Of a stretch of 64,000 nt of DNA, positions 1 to 10,709 are shown piece after piece. Position numbers and translations under genes: made by a program. The stretch comes from Wenzhouxiangella sp042310355 (GTDB taxonomy: Bacteria; Pseudomonadota; Gammaproteobacteria; Xanthomonadales; Wenzhouxiangellaceae): the NCBI RefSeq assembly GCF_042310355.1, contig NZ_JBHJMR010000001.1, positions 310,001-374,000 on the forward strand, written 5' to 3'. Within the stretch, counting starts at the first letter, position 1; every line of letters begins with the position of its first letter. The notes beneath the pieces are model-generated. The model saw only the letters and a list, made by a program, of their open reading frames with translations, was not told where the DNA came from and ran no database searches.

Positions 1-576
1 CAGAAGGTCATCGCGTCCGACGATCGCGTCAACGAGATGGAGAAGACCATCGACGAGCGTTGCATCATGGTACTGGCCAGGCGCCAGCCGACCGCCAGCG
101 ACCTTCGCCTGGTGGTGGCCATGATCAAGGCCATCAACGACCTCGAACGAATCGGCGATGAAGCCGAGAAGATCGCCCGCATGGCGATCAGCCTGGCCGA
201 AGCCGACCGGCCGCGGAACAACTACCGCGAGCTCGAGATCATGGGCACGACGGTGCGCGGCATGCTCCACGACGCCCTTGACGGTTTCGTGCGCCTCGCG
301 CCCGAGGTAGCCGTTGAGCTGGTGCGCGAGGACAAGAACGTGGACGCCGACTACGAGGCGGCCCTGCGCCAGTACCACACCTACCTGGTCGAGGACTCTC
401 GCAATACCAGGCGCATCATCGACGCCATCTGGGTGGCTCGCTCGATGGAGCGGATCGGTGACCACGCCAAGAACATCGGCGAATACATCGTCTACCTGGT
501 GGAAGGCAAGGACCTTCGCCACGCCAGCCTGGCCGAAATGGAGCGCGAGCTCGGCGACGGCAGCTCGTCGAGCTGA
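1..576 (+). CDS. phoU: PhoU phosphate-signalling protein (5'-truncated by window edge)
   Basis: The reading frame is open from base 1, so the start lies outside the window; 191 residues are visible and about 45 are missing compared with usual PhoU proteins. Both helical PhoU repeats are recognisable from their metal-binding cores LERIGDEAEKIA and MERIGDHAKNIG. PhoU couples the Pst phosphate transporter to the PhoR/PhoB two-component system and represses the Pho regulon when phosphate is plentiful. pst genes probably lie upstream outside the window (inference). The C-terminus ends in a short Gly/Ser tail. Confidence 0.93.
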   Translation, partial: QKVIASDDRVNEMEKTIDERCIMVLARRQPTASDLRLVVAMIKAINDLERIGDEAEKIARMAISLAEADRPRNNYRELEIMGTTVRGMLHDALDGFVRLAPEVAVELVREDKNVDADYEAALRQYHTYLVEDSRNTRRIIDAIWVARSMERIGDHAKNIGEYIVYLVEGKDLRHASLAEMERELGDGSSSS

Positions 577-681
577 GTTGGCCCGGCGGGAATCTCATTG
601 CCGCCGGACGAACGGGTTTCTCAGGTTTTGAGAAGGTGCCGTGCTGAACTGTCATCACCTTAAAAGTGATGGAGTACAGCC

Positions 682-858
682 ATGCAGGCGGCAATACGAT
701 TCAACCAGGCCCGTTCACGAACCCGGCGCCGTGACTTTTTTCGCCACCAGACGCGCCAGCTCGGCGCCCTGGCCGGTGAACTGCTGGCGCTCGCCAGCCT
801 CGCACTCGCACTGACGACCGGCATGATGCTCGTTTCCGGGCTCGTCGGCGGGCACTAG
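682..858 (+). CDS. small single-span membrane protein, unknown
   Basis: A 58-residue frame with a good ribosome-binding site (GGAG, 7 bases before the ATG). The first half is strongly basic (RSRTRRRDFFRHQTRQ) and the second half is one hydrophobic segment of about 25 residues, which predicts a small inner-membrane protein with a cytosolic positive N-terminus. I recognise no family. It sits alone between phoU and the convergent aminotransferase gene. The RBS and clean charge/hydrophobic architecture argue for a real gene, but codon evidence is thin at this length. Confidence 0.5.
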   Translation: MQAAIRFNQARSRTRRRDFFRHQTRQLGALAGELLALASLALALTTGMMLVSGLVGGH

Positions 859-915
859 TGCGGCGTGGTCCGCCGGGCGCCGGACCCGGCGGGTCCGCGC
901 GCTTATTTGCGCTTG

Positions 916-2418
916 TCAGGCGGCTTGTTCCGACCGGCGGACGGGACCGTTGAGCAGCGCGTCACGCGTGGCTTCGACGATCAGGTCGACTTCGGCGGTG
1001 GTAATGCCGAAAGGCGGGGTGTAACGCAGGGAGTTGGCGCCGCCGTGGATCACGTTGATGCCGTGCATGCGCAGGTACTCCTCTGTCGAACCTTCTCCAT
1101 AGGCCTTGTAGACGCTGCTGTCGAGCTCGACGGAGAACAGCAGTCCGGTTCCCTGGACGCGGGTGATGCGGCCGTCCAGCTCATCGGCCAGCTTGCCGAA
1201 CTTGTCGAGGAATTCCCGGCCGCGCTCGACGATGTTGTCGCGCAGTTGGGGCGTGACCTGGCGCAGCACGGCCGTGCCCACGTCGAGCGCGCGGGGGTTG
1301 GCGGTCATGGTGTTGCCGTAAACGCCCTTGCGGTAGAGGTCGGCGGCCTTGTCGTTCATGGCCAGCACCGACAGCGGATACTGCCCGGCATTGAGCGCTT
1401 TCGAGTAGGTTTCCAGGTCGGGGGCTTCCAGGCCTTCGAAGCCGGGGTAGTCGACCACCGACAGCACGCCCTGGGTGCGCAGGCCGGCCTGGATGGAGTC
1501 CATCAGCAGCAGGGTGCCGTGCTCGGCCGTCAGGCGCCGGGCCTCGGCGTAGAACTCGGGGGTGACGGCCATGCCCGGGTTGCCTTCGCCCATCACCGGC
1601 TCGAGGAACATGGCCTCGATGAACACCTTGTTCTTCGCGGCCCAGTCGAAGACCTGCTGCAGGTGCTCGATGTTGTTCGGCTCGACCGTGATCAGCGTGT
1701 CCTCCTCGCGGTAGGAAGCCAGGTGCTGCGTGTAGGTCTTGCGGGTCGAGTCGGAGAAGCGCGCGGGCCGGTCGGTACGGCCGTGGAAGCTGCCCGACAG
1801 CGACAGGCGATGCAGCTTGTGGCCCGCCTTCGGGCCGCCCGGGTCGGTCATTAGCTTGGCGTTGATGTCGCAGATGCGCCCGGCGACGGTAACCGCCTCG
1901 GAGCCGGAGTTCATGCACAGGAAACGGTGGAACGGGCAACCGTCCTGACGGCGATTGCCGATCTCCGTGGTGAGCGCATCGAAGAAGCGCTGGTGCGAGA
2001 AGCTCGGCGTCATGATGTTGGCCATCACGTGCGGCTGGTTCATGGTCTGCAGGACGGCGTCGGGGTTGTGGCCGAGGCCGAGCATGCCGTAGCCGCCGGA
2101 ATCGTGCAGCACCGCGCCCTTGGCGGTGACGATCCAGGGCCCGCGGGCAGCCAGCGCCACGTAGGGGTTGACGCAGTCGTCGGCGTAGAAGTTGACGTAA
2201 CCCGACTGCAGGGCTTCCTTCTGGTCGGCCTCGTCGATGGCCATCAGCTCCGGGTAGGCTTCGCGCCAGCACTCCAGCACGCCCAGCGCATCGTCCACGG
2301 CCTGGGGCAGGCGGGGATCGCTTTCGGCAAAGCGTTCGATGACGTCGTCGGCCAGGCCGGTGGTCAGCGGCTTGCCGCCGATCTTGCGCAGGGTGTCGAG
2401 TTTGCTGATGATGCTCAC
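916..2418 (-). CDS. class-III PLP-dependent aminotransferase
   Basis: A 500-residue fold-type I aminotransferase of the ornithine/acetylornithine/lysine aminotransferase superfamily. Visible landmarks are NSGSEA at 170-175 (phosphate-binding loop), Asp307 in LLLMDSIQAG (pyridine-nitrogen partner) and Lys340 in SKALN (Schiff-base lysine). The start is taken as GTG at 2418 because AAGGAG lies 6 bases upstream; a longer frame to 2484 lacks a ribosome-binding site. Substrate cannot be read from sequence; L-lysine 6-aminotransferase-like or another omega-amino acid activity are both possible. It stands alone, convergent with the upstream genes. Confidence 0.8.
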   Translation of the reverse strand: MSIISKLDTLRKIGGKPLTTGLADDVIERFAESDPRLPQAVDDALGVLECWREAYPELMAIDEADQKEALQSGYVNFYADDCVNPYVALAARGPWIVTAKGAVLHDSGGYGMLGLGHNPDAVLQTMNQPHVMANIMTPSFSHQRFFDALTTEIGNRRQDGCPFHRFLCMNSGSEAVTVAGRICDINAKLMTDPGGPKAGHKLHRLSLSGSFHGRTDRPARFSDSTRKTYTQHLASYREEDTLITVEPNNIEHLQQVFDWAAKNKVFIEAMFLEPVMGEGNPGMAVTPEFYAEARRLTAEHGTLLLMDSIQAGLRTQGVLSVVDYPGFEGLEAPDLETYSKALNAGQYPLSVLAMNDKAADLYRKGVYGNTMTANPRALDVGTAVLRQVTPQLRDNIVERGREFLDKFGKLADELDGRITRVQGTGLLFSVELDSSVYKAYGEGSTEEYLRMHGINVIHGGANSLRYTPPFGITTAEVDLIVEATRDALLNGPVRRSEQAA

Positions 2419-2504
2419 GCGCGTCTCCTTGTAGGGTGGTCTCGCAGCGGAATAAACCGGATATTGTAGCAAGCGGCGGCCCAAAAGGCTTCCACGCGCA
2501 ACTT

Positions 2505-2935
2505 TTAGTCCGCGGGCCGTGCAACGACGATGCGGCGTCCGCCGCCGGCGTGGTCATCGATGCGCACCTGCCAGTCCGCGGCCGGCAGCCAGCCTGCGCC
2601 GCGCTCGGGCCACTCGACCAGCAGGAGGCTGCTTTCGCCCACCAGGTCTTCCAGGCCCAGATAGGCGATCTCCTCGCCGTGCCCCAGGCGATAGAGGTCG
2701 AGATGATGAATGTCGCGGCCGCCGATCGTGTAGCTCTCGATCAGCCCGTAACTGGGACTCTTCACCCGGCCTTCGAACCCCAGCGCGCGCAGCAGGCCCC
2801 GGACCAGCGTGGTCTTGCCCGCGCCCAGGTCGCCGGAGAGATAGACGATGCCGCCGAGGCGGAACAGGTCCGCCAGTTCATGGCCCAGCGCCAGGGTGGC
2901 CGATTCGTCGGCCGCGACGAACTCGCGCGCGTCAC

Positions 2936-2939
<4 letters not shown>
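2505..2939 (-). CDS. tsaE: tRNA t6A biosynthesis ATPase TsaE
   Basis: A 144-residue P-loop protein with Walker A GDLGAGKTT at residues 36-44 and the family signatures KSPSYGLIESY and HHLDLYRL. TsaE drives the TsaB-TsaD-TsaE complex that transfers threonylcarbamoyl to A37 of ANN-decoding tRNAs. Its ATG overlaps the stop of nnr by 4 bases (ATGA), so the two are translationally coupled; the nnr-tsaE order is common in Gammaproteobacteria. Confidence 0.95.
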
Positions 2940-4399
<1,460 letters not shown>

Positions 4400-4417
<18 letters not shown>

Positions 4418-5494
4418 GACCGCGATTATAGGCAAGGCGAGCTCGACGCCGGGGAACTGGTCGAAAAGATTCGAGCCTGGGGCCGGGAACTGGGCTTCGC
4501 CCAGGTCGGGATTGCCGACACGGATCTGGACGTCTACGAGCAGCGCCTCGATGACTGGCTGGCCGACGGCCGGCAGGGCGAGATGGACTGGATGGCCGCC
4601 CACGGCCGCAAGCGCAGCCGACCCGCGCTACTCCACCCCGGTACCCGCTCGGTGATCGTCGCGCGCATGGACTACCTGCCCGAGTCCGCCCGGAAGGTCG
4701 AGGACTTGCTCGAGCAGCCTGATCTCGCCGTCGTCTCGCGTTACGCCCTGGGGCGCGACTATCACAAGCTCATCCGCAAGCGCTTGAAGCATCTCGGTCA
4801 GCGCATCGAGCGCGAGATCGGCCCCTTCGGTCACCGCGTCTTCACCGACTCGGCGCCCGTGCTGGAGAAACCGCTGGGCGAGAAGGCCGGGTTGGGCTGG
4901 ATCGGCAAGCACACCCTGCTGCTCAGCCGTCACGCTGGTTCCTGGTTCTTTCTCGGCGAGATCTACACCGACCTGGCGCTGCCCCCCGACGAGCCCGTGA
5001 CCCCGCACTGCGGAAGCTGCCGCAAGTGCATCGATGTCTGCCCCACGCAGGCCATTACCGGGCCGTACAAGCTCGATGCGCGCCGCTGCATTTCCTACCT
5101 GACGATCGAACTGAAGGGATCGATTCCGGAAGAGCTGCGTCCCCTGATGGGCAACCGGGTGTTCGGCTGCGACGACTGCCAGATGGTCTGCCCCTGGAAT
5201 CGCTACGCGCAGCACACCGGCGAGGCCGACTTCGCGCCGCGCAAGGACCTGGACGGCGGGGACCTGGTCGAATTGTTCGGCTGGGATGAGCAGACCTTCC
5301 TGCAACGCACGGAGGGCAATCCGATCCGCCGCACCGGCTACGAGTGCTGGCTGCGCAACCTGGCCGTCGCCCTGGGCAACGCCCCGAGTTCAGGCCGGGT
5401 CGTCGCCGCGCTTGAAGCGCGCCGGGATCATGCCTCTGAACTGGTTCGCGAGCACGTCGAGTGGGCGCTGGCGCAGCACGGGGCGTGCGACTGA
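4400..5494 (+). CDS. queG: epoxyqueuosine reductase QueG
   Basis: A 364-residue enzyme of the last step of queuosine synthesis, reducing epoxyqueuosine in tRNA with cobalamin and two [4Fe-4S] clusters. Ferredoxin motifs are visible as CGSCRKCIDVCP (Cys204/207/210/214) and CDDCQMVCPW (Cys257/260/264). Length matches the family (about 360-380). ATG 4400 is chosen; ATG 4409 three codons later is equally possible, and neither has a strong ribosome-binding site. The 5' end overlaps the divergent nnr start by 18 bases. Confidence 0.94.
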
Positions 5495-5498
5495 CTTC

Positions 5499-6224
5499 TC
5501 AGGACCTCAGTCGCGCCCGCAGATCGTCCAGGAAGGCCTCGATGCGCGCGGCGTTGGCGCCCACGTCGCTGCGGCCCATGCGCGACTTCGAGCGCATGTC
5601 GACAGCCGTACCGTCATTGTCCCCGCGGATGCGGATGACCACGTCGTCCTTGAAGCCGAACCAGAAGGTCGTGGCGGTGGCCTCGATGCGCCCCTGCTCC
5701 TCGTTGGCCTCGACGATCTCCCAGCCCTGCGCCCGGGCCGTCTCGAGGGCGCGTTCGAAGACAATCGCCGGCCAGGCCTCGGCTTGCAGCGTGCGAATGT
5801 CCGGGTAGGCCTCGCGCTGCTGCTCGGCCGTTTCCTCGCCGGGATATTCGACCGGGTTGGGTGCGTCGGCGCGCAGTGGTGCGATGGCGACGAATTCCGG
5901 CGGATTGGTCGTGTCGGTGGTGATGTCGTGAATCGGCGGCACGGAACGCGCCTTCTGCACCAGGGAGAAGGGCAGGGCGGCCGTTCCCAGGCCGAGCACG
6001 GCCGCGACCAGCAGCGCCACGGCGCCGCCGCGACGCGTTGCCGGGATGAGCAGCATCAGCACCGCCAGTCCGCCGGCGGCCACCCCGCCGTAAAGCGCCC
6101 AGCGCATGAGCGTGAATCCGAAGCCGAAATCCCACCATTCCATGCGTGTACCCGGACCGGCGGCCAGCAGCAGCAGGGCGGCGACCACGGCGGTGGCAAG
6201 AACGATGATGCGGAGTGCTTTCAT
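5499..6224 (-). CDS. DUF1499 membrane protein
   Basis: 241 residues. The first 90 hold three hydrophobic segments (about 5-23, 40-60 and 68-86), followed by a soluble DUF1499 domain recognisable from PPIHDITTDTTNPPEF and the C-terminal RSKSRMGRSDVGANAARI stretch. The domain is widespread in proteobacteria with no assigned reaction. It is convergent with queG, with a gap of only 4 bases, so the two genes share their 3' ends. Confidence 0.8.
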   Translation of the reverse strand: MKALRIIVLATAVVAALLLLAAGPGTRMEWWDFGFGFTLMRWALYGGVAAGGLAVLMLLIPATRRGGAVALLVAAVLGLGTAALPFSLVQKARSVPPIHDITTDTTNPPEFVAIAPLRADAPNPVEYPGEETAEQQREAYPDIRTLQAEAWPAIVFERALETARAQGWEIVEANEEQGRIEATATTFWFGFKDDVVIRIRGDNDGTAVDMRSKSRMGRSDVGANAARIEAFLDDLRARLRS

Positions 6225-6373
6225 TCTGACTCTCCCCGAAGGTATTCAGCCGGACAGCTCCGGCCGATCGATTCGAACGGTATCATACCGTCCGGATTCC
6301 AATGTCGAGTCAACGACCGCGGCGCAGGCCGATCGGGTGCGTGGCGACGACCAAGCAAGCTCGAGGAGAAAGC

Positions 6374-7174
6374 GTGGACTGGCTGCAGACCCTGTTGATC
6401 GCCCTCATCCAGGGCCTGACCGAGTTCCTGCCCGTCTCCAGCCAGGCGCACCTGGTGCTGTACTCCTGGGCCACGGGCGGCGTCTACCAGGGGCTGGATT
6501 TCGACATCATCCTGCACGCCGGCTCGCTGCTGGCGGTGGTCGCGTACTTCAGGCGGGAACTGCTGGTCATGGCGCGCGCCTGGACGGGCTCGCTGGTTGG
6601 CGGGCGCGCCGACGGCGATTCGCGCCTGGCCTGGTGGATCATCATCGGCACCCTGCCGGCGGTGGTTTTCGGCTTCCTGCTCAAGGACCTGGCCGAGGAC
6701 GAGCTGCGCGCCATCTGGATCATGGCCACTTCGCTGATCGTCTTCGGCCTGCTGCTGGGCTGGGCCGACTGGCGTGGGCGGCGTGATCGCGACGAGTACC
6801 AGCTCGGGCTGCGGGCCGTGCTCGTCATCGGTTTCGCCCAGGTGCTGGCCTTGATTCCCGGCACCTCGCGCTCGGGCATCACCATCACCGCCGCGCTGTT
6901 CATGGGCCTGACCCGCGAGGCCGCCTCGCGCTTTTCCTTCCTGCTGTCGATCCCGGTCATCACCGGTGCGACCGTGCTCGGGCTGCGCGACCTGTCGGCC
7001 GCCGAACTGACCACGCCCTGGGGTCTGCTGCTGCTGGGCTTCGTGGTTTCGGCGCTGAGTACCTACGTCTGCATCCACTACTTCCTGGCCTTCATCAAGC
7101 GCATCGGCATGCAGCCCTTCGTGGCCTACCGGATCGTGCTCGGCGGCCTGCTGCTGGCCTACGTGCTGCTTTGA
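6374..7174 (+). CDS. uppP: undecaprenyl-diphosphatase UppP (BacA)
   Basis: A 266-residue polytopic membrane enzyme that recycles undecaprenyl pyrophosphate to the monophosphate carrier used in peptidoglycan and O-antigen synthesis; loss or overproduction alters bacitracin sensitivity. Signatures are QGLTEFLPVSSQAHL at the N-terminus and PGTSRSGITI in the second half, which together form the active site. GTG 6374 is used because GAGGAG lies just upstream; the open frame to 6302 has no such signal. Confidence 0.95.
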   Translation: MDWLQTLLIALIQGLTEFLPVSSQAHLVLYSWATGGVYQGLDFDIILHAGSLLAVVAYFRRELLVMARAWTGSLVGGRADGDSRLAWWIIIGTLPAVVFGFLLKDLAEDELRAIWIMATSLIVFGLLLGWADWRGRRDRDEYQLGLRAVLVIGFAQVLALIPGTSRSGITITAALFMGLTREAASRFSFLLSIPVITGATVLGLRDLSAAELTTPWGLLLLGFVVSALSTYVCIHYFLAFIKRIGMQPFVAYRIVLGGLLLAYVLL

Positions 7175-7183
7175 TCTCGGTGC

Positions 7184-9745
7184 TCAGTCGCCGGTTTTCT
7201 TGAGCCGGTAGAGCCAGTCCAGTGCCTCGCGCGGGCTCAGATCGTCGGGGTCGATGTCGTCGAGCATTTCCCGCAGCGGATCGGCCGGGGACTCCTGTGC
7301 CCGTGCCGGGGCGCTGAACAGGCCCAGCTGGGGCGTGCTGGCTGCGGCGGCATCGTTTTCGAGACGATCCAGGTGCTTCCTCGCCTGGGCGATAACCGGC
7401 TTGGGCACGCCGGCCAGGCGCGCGACCTGGATGCCATAGCTCTGGCTGGCCGGGCCTTCTCTCACGGAATGAAGAAACACGATCTCGTCGCCGTGCTCGC
7501 GCGCGTCGAGGTGCACGTTGGCGATGCCCGCGTGGTCCTCGGCCAGGCGCGTGAGCTCGAAGTAGTGGGTGGCGAACAGGGTCAGCGCGCGCAGGTTCAG
7601 TGCCAGCTCGGTCGCCACCGCCCAGGCCAGGGCCAGGCCGTCGAAGGTCGAGGTGCCGCGGCCGATCTCGTCCATCAGCACCAGCGAGTGCTCGGTGGCG
7701 TTGTGGAGGATATTGGACGTTTCGACCATCTCCACCATGAAGGTCGAGCGCCCGCGCGTTAGGTCGTCGCCGGCGCCGATGCGCGAGAAGATGCGGTCGA
7801 TCGGGCCGATGCGCGCCGACTTCGCCGGCACGAAAGCCCCGGCATGGGCCAGGATGGTGATCAGCGCAGCCTGCCGCATATACGTGGACTTGCCGCCCAT
7901 GTTGGGGCCGGTGATGACCAGCATTCGCCGGTCCGGGTCGAGCCGGCAGTCATTGGGCACGAAGGCCTCGTCCTGGACGCGTTCGACGACCGGGTGGCGG
8001 CCTTCGACGATGTCGACGCCGGGCTGCTCGTCGAGCAGGGGGGCGTTCAGGCGCAGGGTTTCGGCGCGCTCGGCGAAGGCGACCAGCACGTCGAGCGCGG
8101 CCAGCCCGGCGGCGATGATCGCCAGGCGGCCGTGCTCGCCGGCCAGACGCTCAACCAGTGCTTCGTACAGCGCCTTTTCGCGGGCCAGCGCCCGTTCGCG
8201 CGCCGACAGCACCTTGTCCTCGAAGGCCTTGAGTTCCTCGGTGATGTAGCGCTCGGCGTTCTTGAGGGTCTGGCGGCGCGCGTATTCGGTCGGCACTTTC
8301 TCGGCGTGGGACTTGCCGATCTCGATGTAATAGCCGTGCACCCGGTTGTAGCCGACCTTGAGGGTCTGGATGCCGGTGCGCTCGCGCTCCTGTTCCTCGT
8401 AGCGGACCAGGAAGTCGCCGGCGTTCTGGCTCAGGCCGCGCAGTTCATCCAGTTCGGCATCGTAGCCTTCGGCGATCACCCCGCCGTCGCGGATGACCAT
8501 CGGCGGCTGCTCGACGACGGCCGATTCCAGCAGCTCGGACAGGTCTGGACAGGGCGCGAGGTCGTCGCGCAGCTCGTCGATCAACGGCACCGAGACGCGC
8601 TCGAGCGCGTCGCCCAGCGCCGGAAGCCGGCCCAGGCCCTCGCGCAGGGTGGCCAGGTCGCGCGGCCGGGCGGTCTTGAGCGCGATGCGGGTGAGCACGC
8701 GTTCGATATCGCCCAGGCCGGAGAGCTGCTCGTTGAGGTCGGGGTGCGCATGCGTTTCCAGCAGCGCGGACACGGCCCGATGACGCGCGCCGAGAAGGGC
8801 GCGATCGCGCAGCGGATGGGTCAGCCAGCGCTTGAGCTTGCGGCTGCCCATGGGCGTGGCCGCGGTGTCCATCAGGCCGACCAGGGTGTGTTCGGTCCGG
8901 CCGTCGGGATGGATGTCGATTTCCAGGTGGCGGCGGGTGGCGGCATCCAGGATCAGGTGTTCGGCCGGGCGCACGGCGCGCATGCCGGCCAGGTGAGGCA
9001 AGTCACCGGAAAGCATGTCGCGCGCATAGCCGAGCAGGGCGCCGGCGGCGCCGACCTGCGGGCCGCGACCCTCGACACCGAAACCCGACAGGTCCTGCAC
9101 GCGAAACTGCCGGCACAGCTCGCGCTCGGCCGATTCGACGTCAAAAGCCCAAGGCGGATGCTCGCGCACGGCCGTGCCGTCCTGGCTGACGGGCAGTTCG
9201 GCATCCTCGGGCAGCAGGATCTCGGCCGGGCGCAGGCGCTCGAGTTCGGCGCTCAGTTCCGCCGCCGAGGCCAGGGTGCAGCAGCGTAGTCGGCCGCCGG
9301 CCAGGTCGAGCCAGGCCAGGCCGAAGCCGTCTTTCGCCGGCAGAATGGCCGCCAGGAGGCGCTCGGCGCGCTCCTCCAGCAGGGATTCCTCGGTCACCGT
9401 GCCCGGCGTGACGATGCGCACGACCTTGCGCTCGACCGGCCCCTTGGCGGTGTCGGGGTCGCCGATCTGTTCGCAGATCGCCACGGACTCGCCTTTCTTC
9501 AGCAGCCGGGCCAGGTAGCCGTCGACGCTGTGATAGGGCACGCCGGCCATCGGAATGGGCTCTCCGGCGGACTTGCCGCGGTGGGTCAGCGTGATGTCGA
9601 GCAGGCCGGCCGCGCGCCGCGCGTCGTCGTAGAACAACTCGTAGAAATCGCCCATGCGAAAGAACAGCAGGATGTCCGGATAATCCGACTTGATCCGGAG
9701 GTATTGCTGCATCAGGGGGGTGTGTTGGGGGGTGGCGTCTGACAT
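7184..9745 (-). CDS. mutS: DNA mismatch repair protein MutS
   Basis: 853 residues, the usual MutS length. The mismatch-reading motif FFRMGDFYELF lies near the N-terminus, and the ABC ATPase Walker A GPNMGGKST spans 613-621, followed by DEIGRGTSTFDG (signature/Walker B) and FATHYFEL. Recognises mismatches and recruits MutL. Convergent with uppP (9-base gap). The upstream region contains a repeat-rich intergenic spacer rather than a clear promoter. Confidence 0.97.
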   Translation of the reverse strand: MSDATPQHTPLMQQYLRIKSDYPDILLFFRMGDFYELFYDDARRAAGLLDITLTHRGKSAGEPIPMAGVPYHSVDGYLARLLKKGESVAICEQIGDPDTAKGPVERKVVRIVTPGTVTEESLLEERAERLLAAILPAKDGFGLAWLDLAGGRLRCCTLASAAELSAELERLRPAEILLPEDAELPVSQDGTAVREHPPWAFDVESAERELCRQFRVQDLSGFGVEGRGPQVGAAGALLGYARDMLSGDLPHLAGMRAVRPAEHLILDAATRRHLEIDIHPDGRTEHTLVGLMDTAATPMGSRKLKRWLTHPLRDRALLGARHRAVSALLETHAHPDLNEQLSGLGDIERVLTRIALKTARPRDLATLREGLGRLPALGDALERVSVPLIDELRDDLAPCPDLSELLESAVVEQPPMVIRDGGVIAEGYDAELDELRGLSQNAGDFLVRYEEQERERTGIQTLKVGYNRVHGYYIEIGKSHAEKVPTEYARRQTLKNAERYITEELKAFEDKVLSARERALAREKALYEALVERLAGEHGRLAIIAAGLAALDVLVAFAERAETLRLNAPLLDEQPGVDIVEGRHPVVERVQDEAFVPNDCRLDPDRRMLVITGPNMGGKSTYMRQAALITILAHAGAFVPAKSARIGPIDRIFSRIGAGDDLTRGRSTFMVEMVETSNILHNATEHSLVLMDEIGRGTSTFDGLALAWAVATELALNLRALTLFATHYFELTRLAEDHAGIANVHLDAREHGDEIVFLHSVREGPASQSYGIQVARLAGVPKPVIAQARKHLDRLENDAAAASTPQLGLFSAPARAQESPADPLREMLDDIDPDDLSPREALDWLYRLKKTGD

Positions 9746-9795
9746 CAGGGTGGAATCGGCTTGGGTTTCTGGCTTCGGGATATGGTGGTGGAAAA

Positions 9796-9825
9796 GGTTT
9801 CAGGGTTCAGGGTTCAGGTTTCAGG
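9796..9825 (+). repeat. heptanucleotide tandem array (GGKTTCA units)
   Basis: Four 7-bp units in register (GGTTTCA, GGGTTCA, GGGTTCA, GGTTTCA) plus a partial one. It is the reverse complement of the CCTGAAM array at 10053-10084, so the two arrays could form the arms of a large inverted repeat enclosing the hairpin cluster between them. Confidence 0.8.
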
Positions 9826-9889
9826 CGGCATCATACTGGTATGGGGGGCGGCTTTGCCGCGTGGGCTGTGCGGGTGACCGAAGATGGCG

Positions 9890-9996
9890 TAGGTCGGCGT
9901 CGCATCGCCGACGGTCGACGTTGAAGATCTGTACACGCATCGCTACTTGTGTACAGACCGTCTACGTCGTCCGTCGCGGATGTAACCGCGACCTAC
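9890..9996 (+). repeat. BIME/REP-like cluster of three palindromes
   Basis: The 362-base gap between mutS and pncC contains no gene. Its core holds three consecutive stem-loops: GTCGGCG/CGCCGAC (9893-9912), CTGTACAC/GTGTACAG (9929-9956) and GTCGCGG/CCGCGAC (9973-9992). The outer two are flanked by GTAGGTCG (9890-9897) and its exact inverse CGACCTAC (9989-9996). This head-to-head arrangement is what bacterial interspersed mosaic elements look like. No REP-type transposase is visible in this window. Confidence 0.7.
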
Positions 9997-10052
9997 GCGG
10001 ATTTCGATCGGGCAACGCGGCGCAGCCGCCCCGCACGGACACCGGCGCCCGC

Positions 10053-10084
10053 CCTGAAACCTGAACCCTGAAACCTGAAACCTT
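10053..10084 (+). repeat. heptanucleotide tandem array (CCTGAAM units)
   Basis: Units CCTGAAA, CCTGAAC, CCTGAAA, CCTGAAA and a partial one, in perfect 7-bp register, ending 24 bases before the pncC start codon. It is the inverted partner of the array at 9796-9825. Confidence 0.8.
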
Positions 10085-10107
10085 ACATTCAAGGCATTAT
10101 AGAAGTC

Positions 10108-10611
10108 ATGGCAACCCGACACGACGACGAAGCGCTTTCGATGCTGGCCGCCGCCCTGGCGGCCGAGATGAAGATGCTCGGGCGCCGGCTGGTGACGGCC
10201 GAGTCCTGCACCGGCGGCTGGATCGCCAAGGTCTGTACCGACCTCCCCGGCAGTTCGGAATGGTTCGAGCGCGGTCTGGTGAGCTACTCCAACGAGGCCA
10301 AGCGCGAGCTGCTGGGCGTAAAAGCCGGCAATGTTCAGCGGTTCGGCGCCGTCAGCGAGGAAGTTGCGGCGGCCATGGCGCGCGGCGCGGTCGACAACAG
10401 CCGGGCCGACGTGGCCGTCTCGGTCTCGGGCATCGCCGGCCCCGGCGGCGGCTCGCCCGACAAGCCGGTCGGCACCGTGTGCTTCGGCTGGGCCCTGCCC
10501 GGAGACATCGTTGAAACCGAAATCCATCGTTTCACCGGCGATCGCGACGAAGTGCGCCGCGCCAGCGTCGCCCGGGCCCTGGAGGGCTTGTTGGAGCGTC
10601 TGGCCGTTTGA
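10108..10611 (+). CDS. pncC: nicotinamide-nucleotide amidohydrolase PncC (CinA C-terminal domain)
   Basis: A 167-residue stand-alone CinA C-terminal domain that deamidates NMN to NaMN in NAD salvage. Family signatures are RLVTAESCTGGWIA near the N-terminus, the VSYSNEAKRELLGV motif, and SGIAGPGGGSPDKPVGTVCFGW. The position between mutS and recA is the classic gammaproteobacterial arrangement. Confidence 0.95.
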   Translation: MATRHDDEALSMLAAALAAEMKMLGRRLVTAESCTGGWIAKVCTDLPGSSEWFERGLVSYSNEAKRELLGVKAGNVQRFGAVSEEVAAAMARGAVDNSRADVAVSVSGIAGPGGGSPDKPVGTVCFGWALPGDIVETEIHRFTGDRDEVRRASVARALEGLLERLAV

Positions 10612-10640
10612 TGCTGACCGGGCGGGAGGGGATGTTTGTC

Positions 10641-10706
10641 GGTTTCCGGTTTACGGAACCCGGAACCCGGAGCCCGTAAACCGTAAACCGAAAACCGAAA
10701 ACCGAA
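10641..10706 (+). repeat. heptanucleotide array with inverted arms (CCGNAAM)
   Basis: Two inverted units (GGTTTCC, GGTTTAC) are followed by CCGGAAC, CCGGAGC, CCGTAAA, CCGTAAA, CCGAAAA, CCGAAAA and a partial unit, all in 7-bp register. CGGTTTACGG near the left end pairs exactly with CCGTAAACCG on the right, so the array folds into a hairpin. It fills the space between the pncC stop and the thpR start. Confidence 0.8.
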
Positions 10707-10709
10707 TTG

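Noticed and set aside
881..897. CGGACCC/GGGTCCG hairpin as terminator of the aminotransferase gene
   Set aside because: Clean 7-bp stem but no T-run on either strand; not enough to call.
865..1854. Long plus-strand frame opposite the aminotransferase gene
   Set aside because: Antisense shadow of a well-conserved gene; high-GC codon bias creates it and the product has no recognisable domain.
4418..4603. Longer N-terminus for nnr
   Set aside because: The extension runs antisense through queG coding sequence and adds no conserved residues.
7844..9289. 481-codon plus-strand frame opposite mutS
   Set aside because: Mirror of mutS codons; no ribosome-binding site and composition typical of antisense frames.
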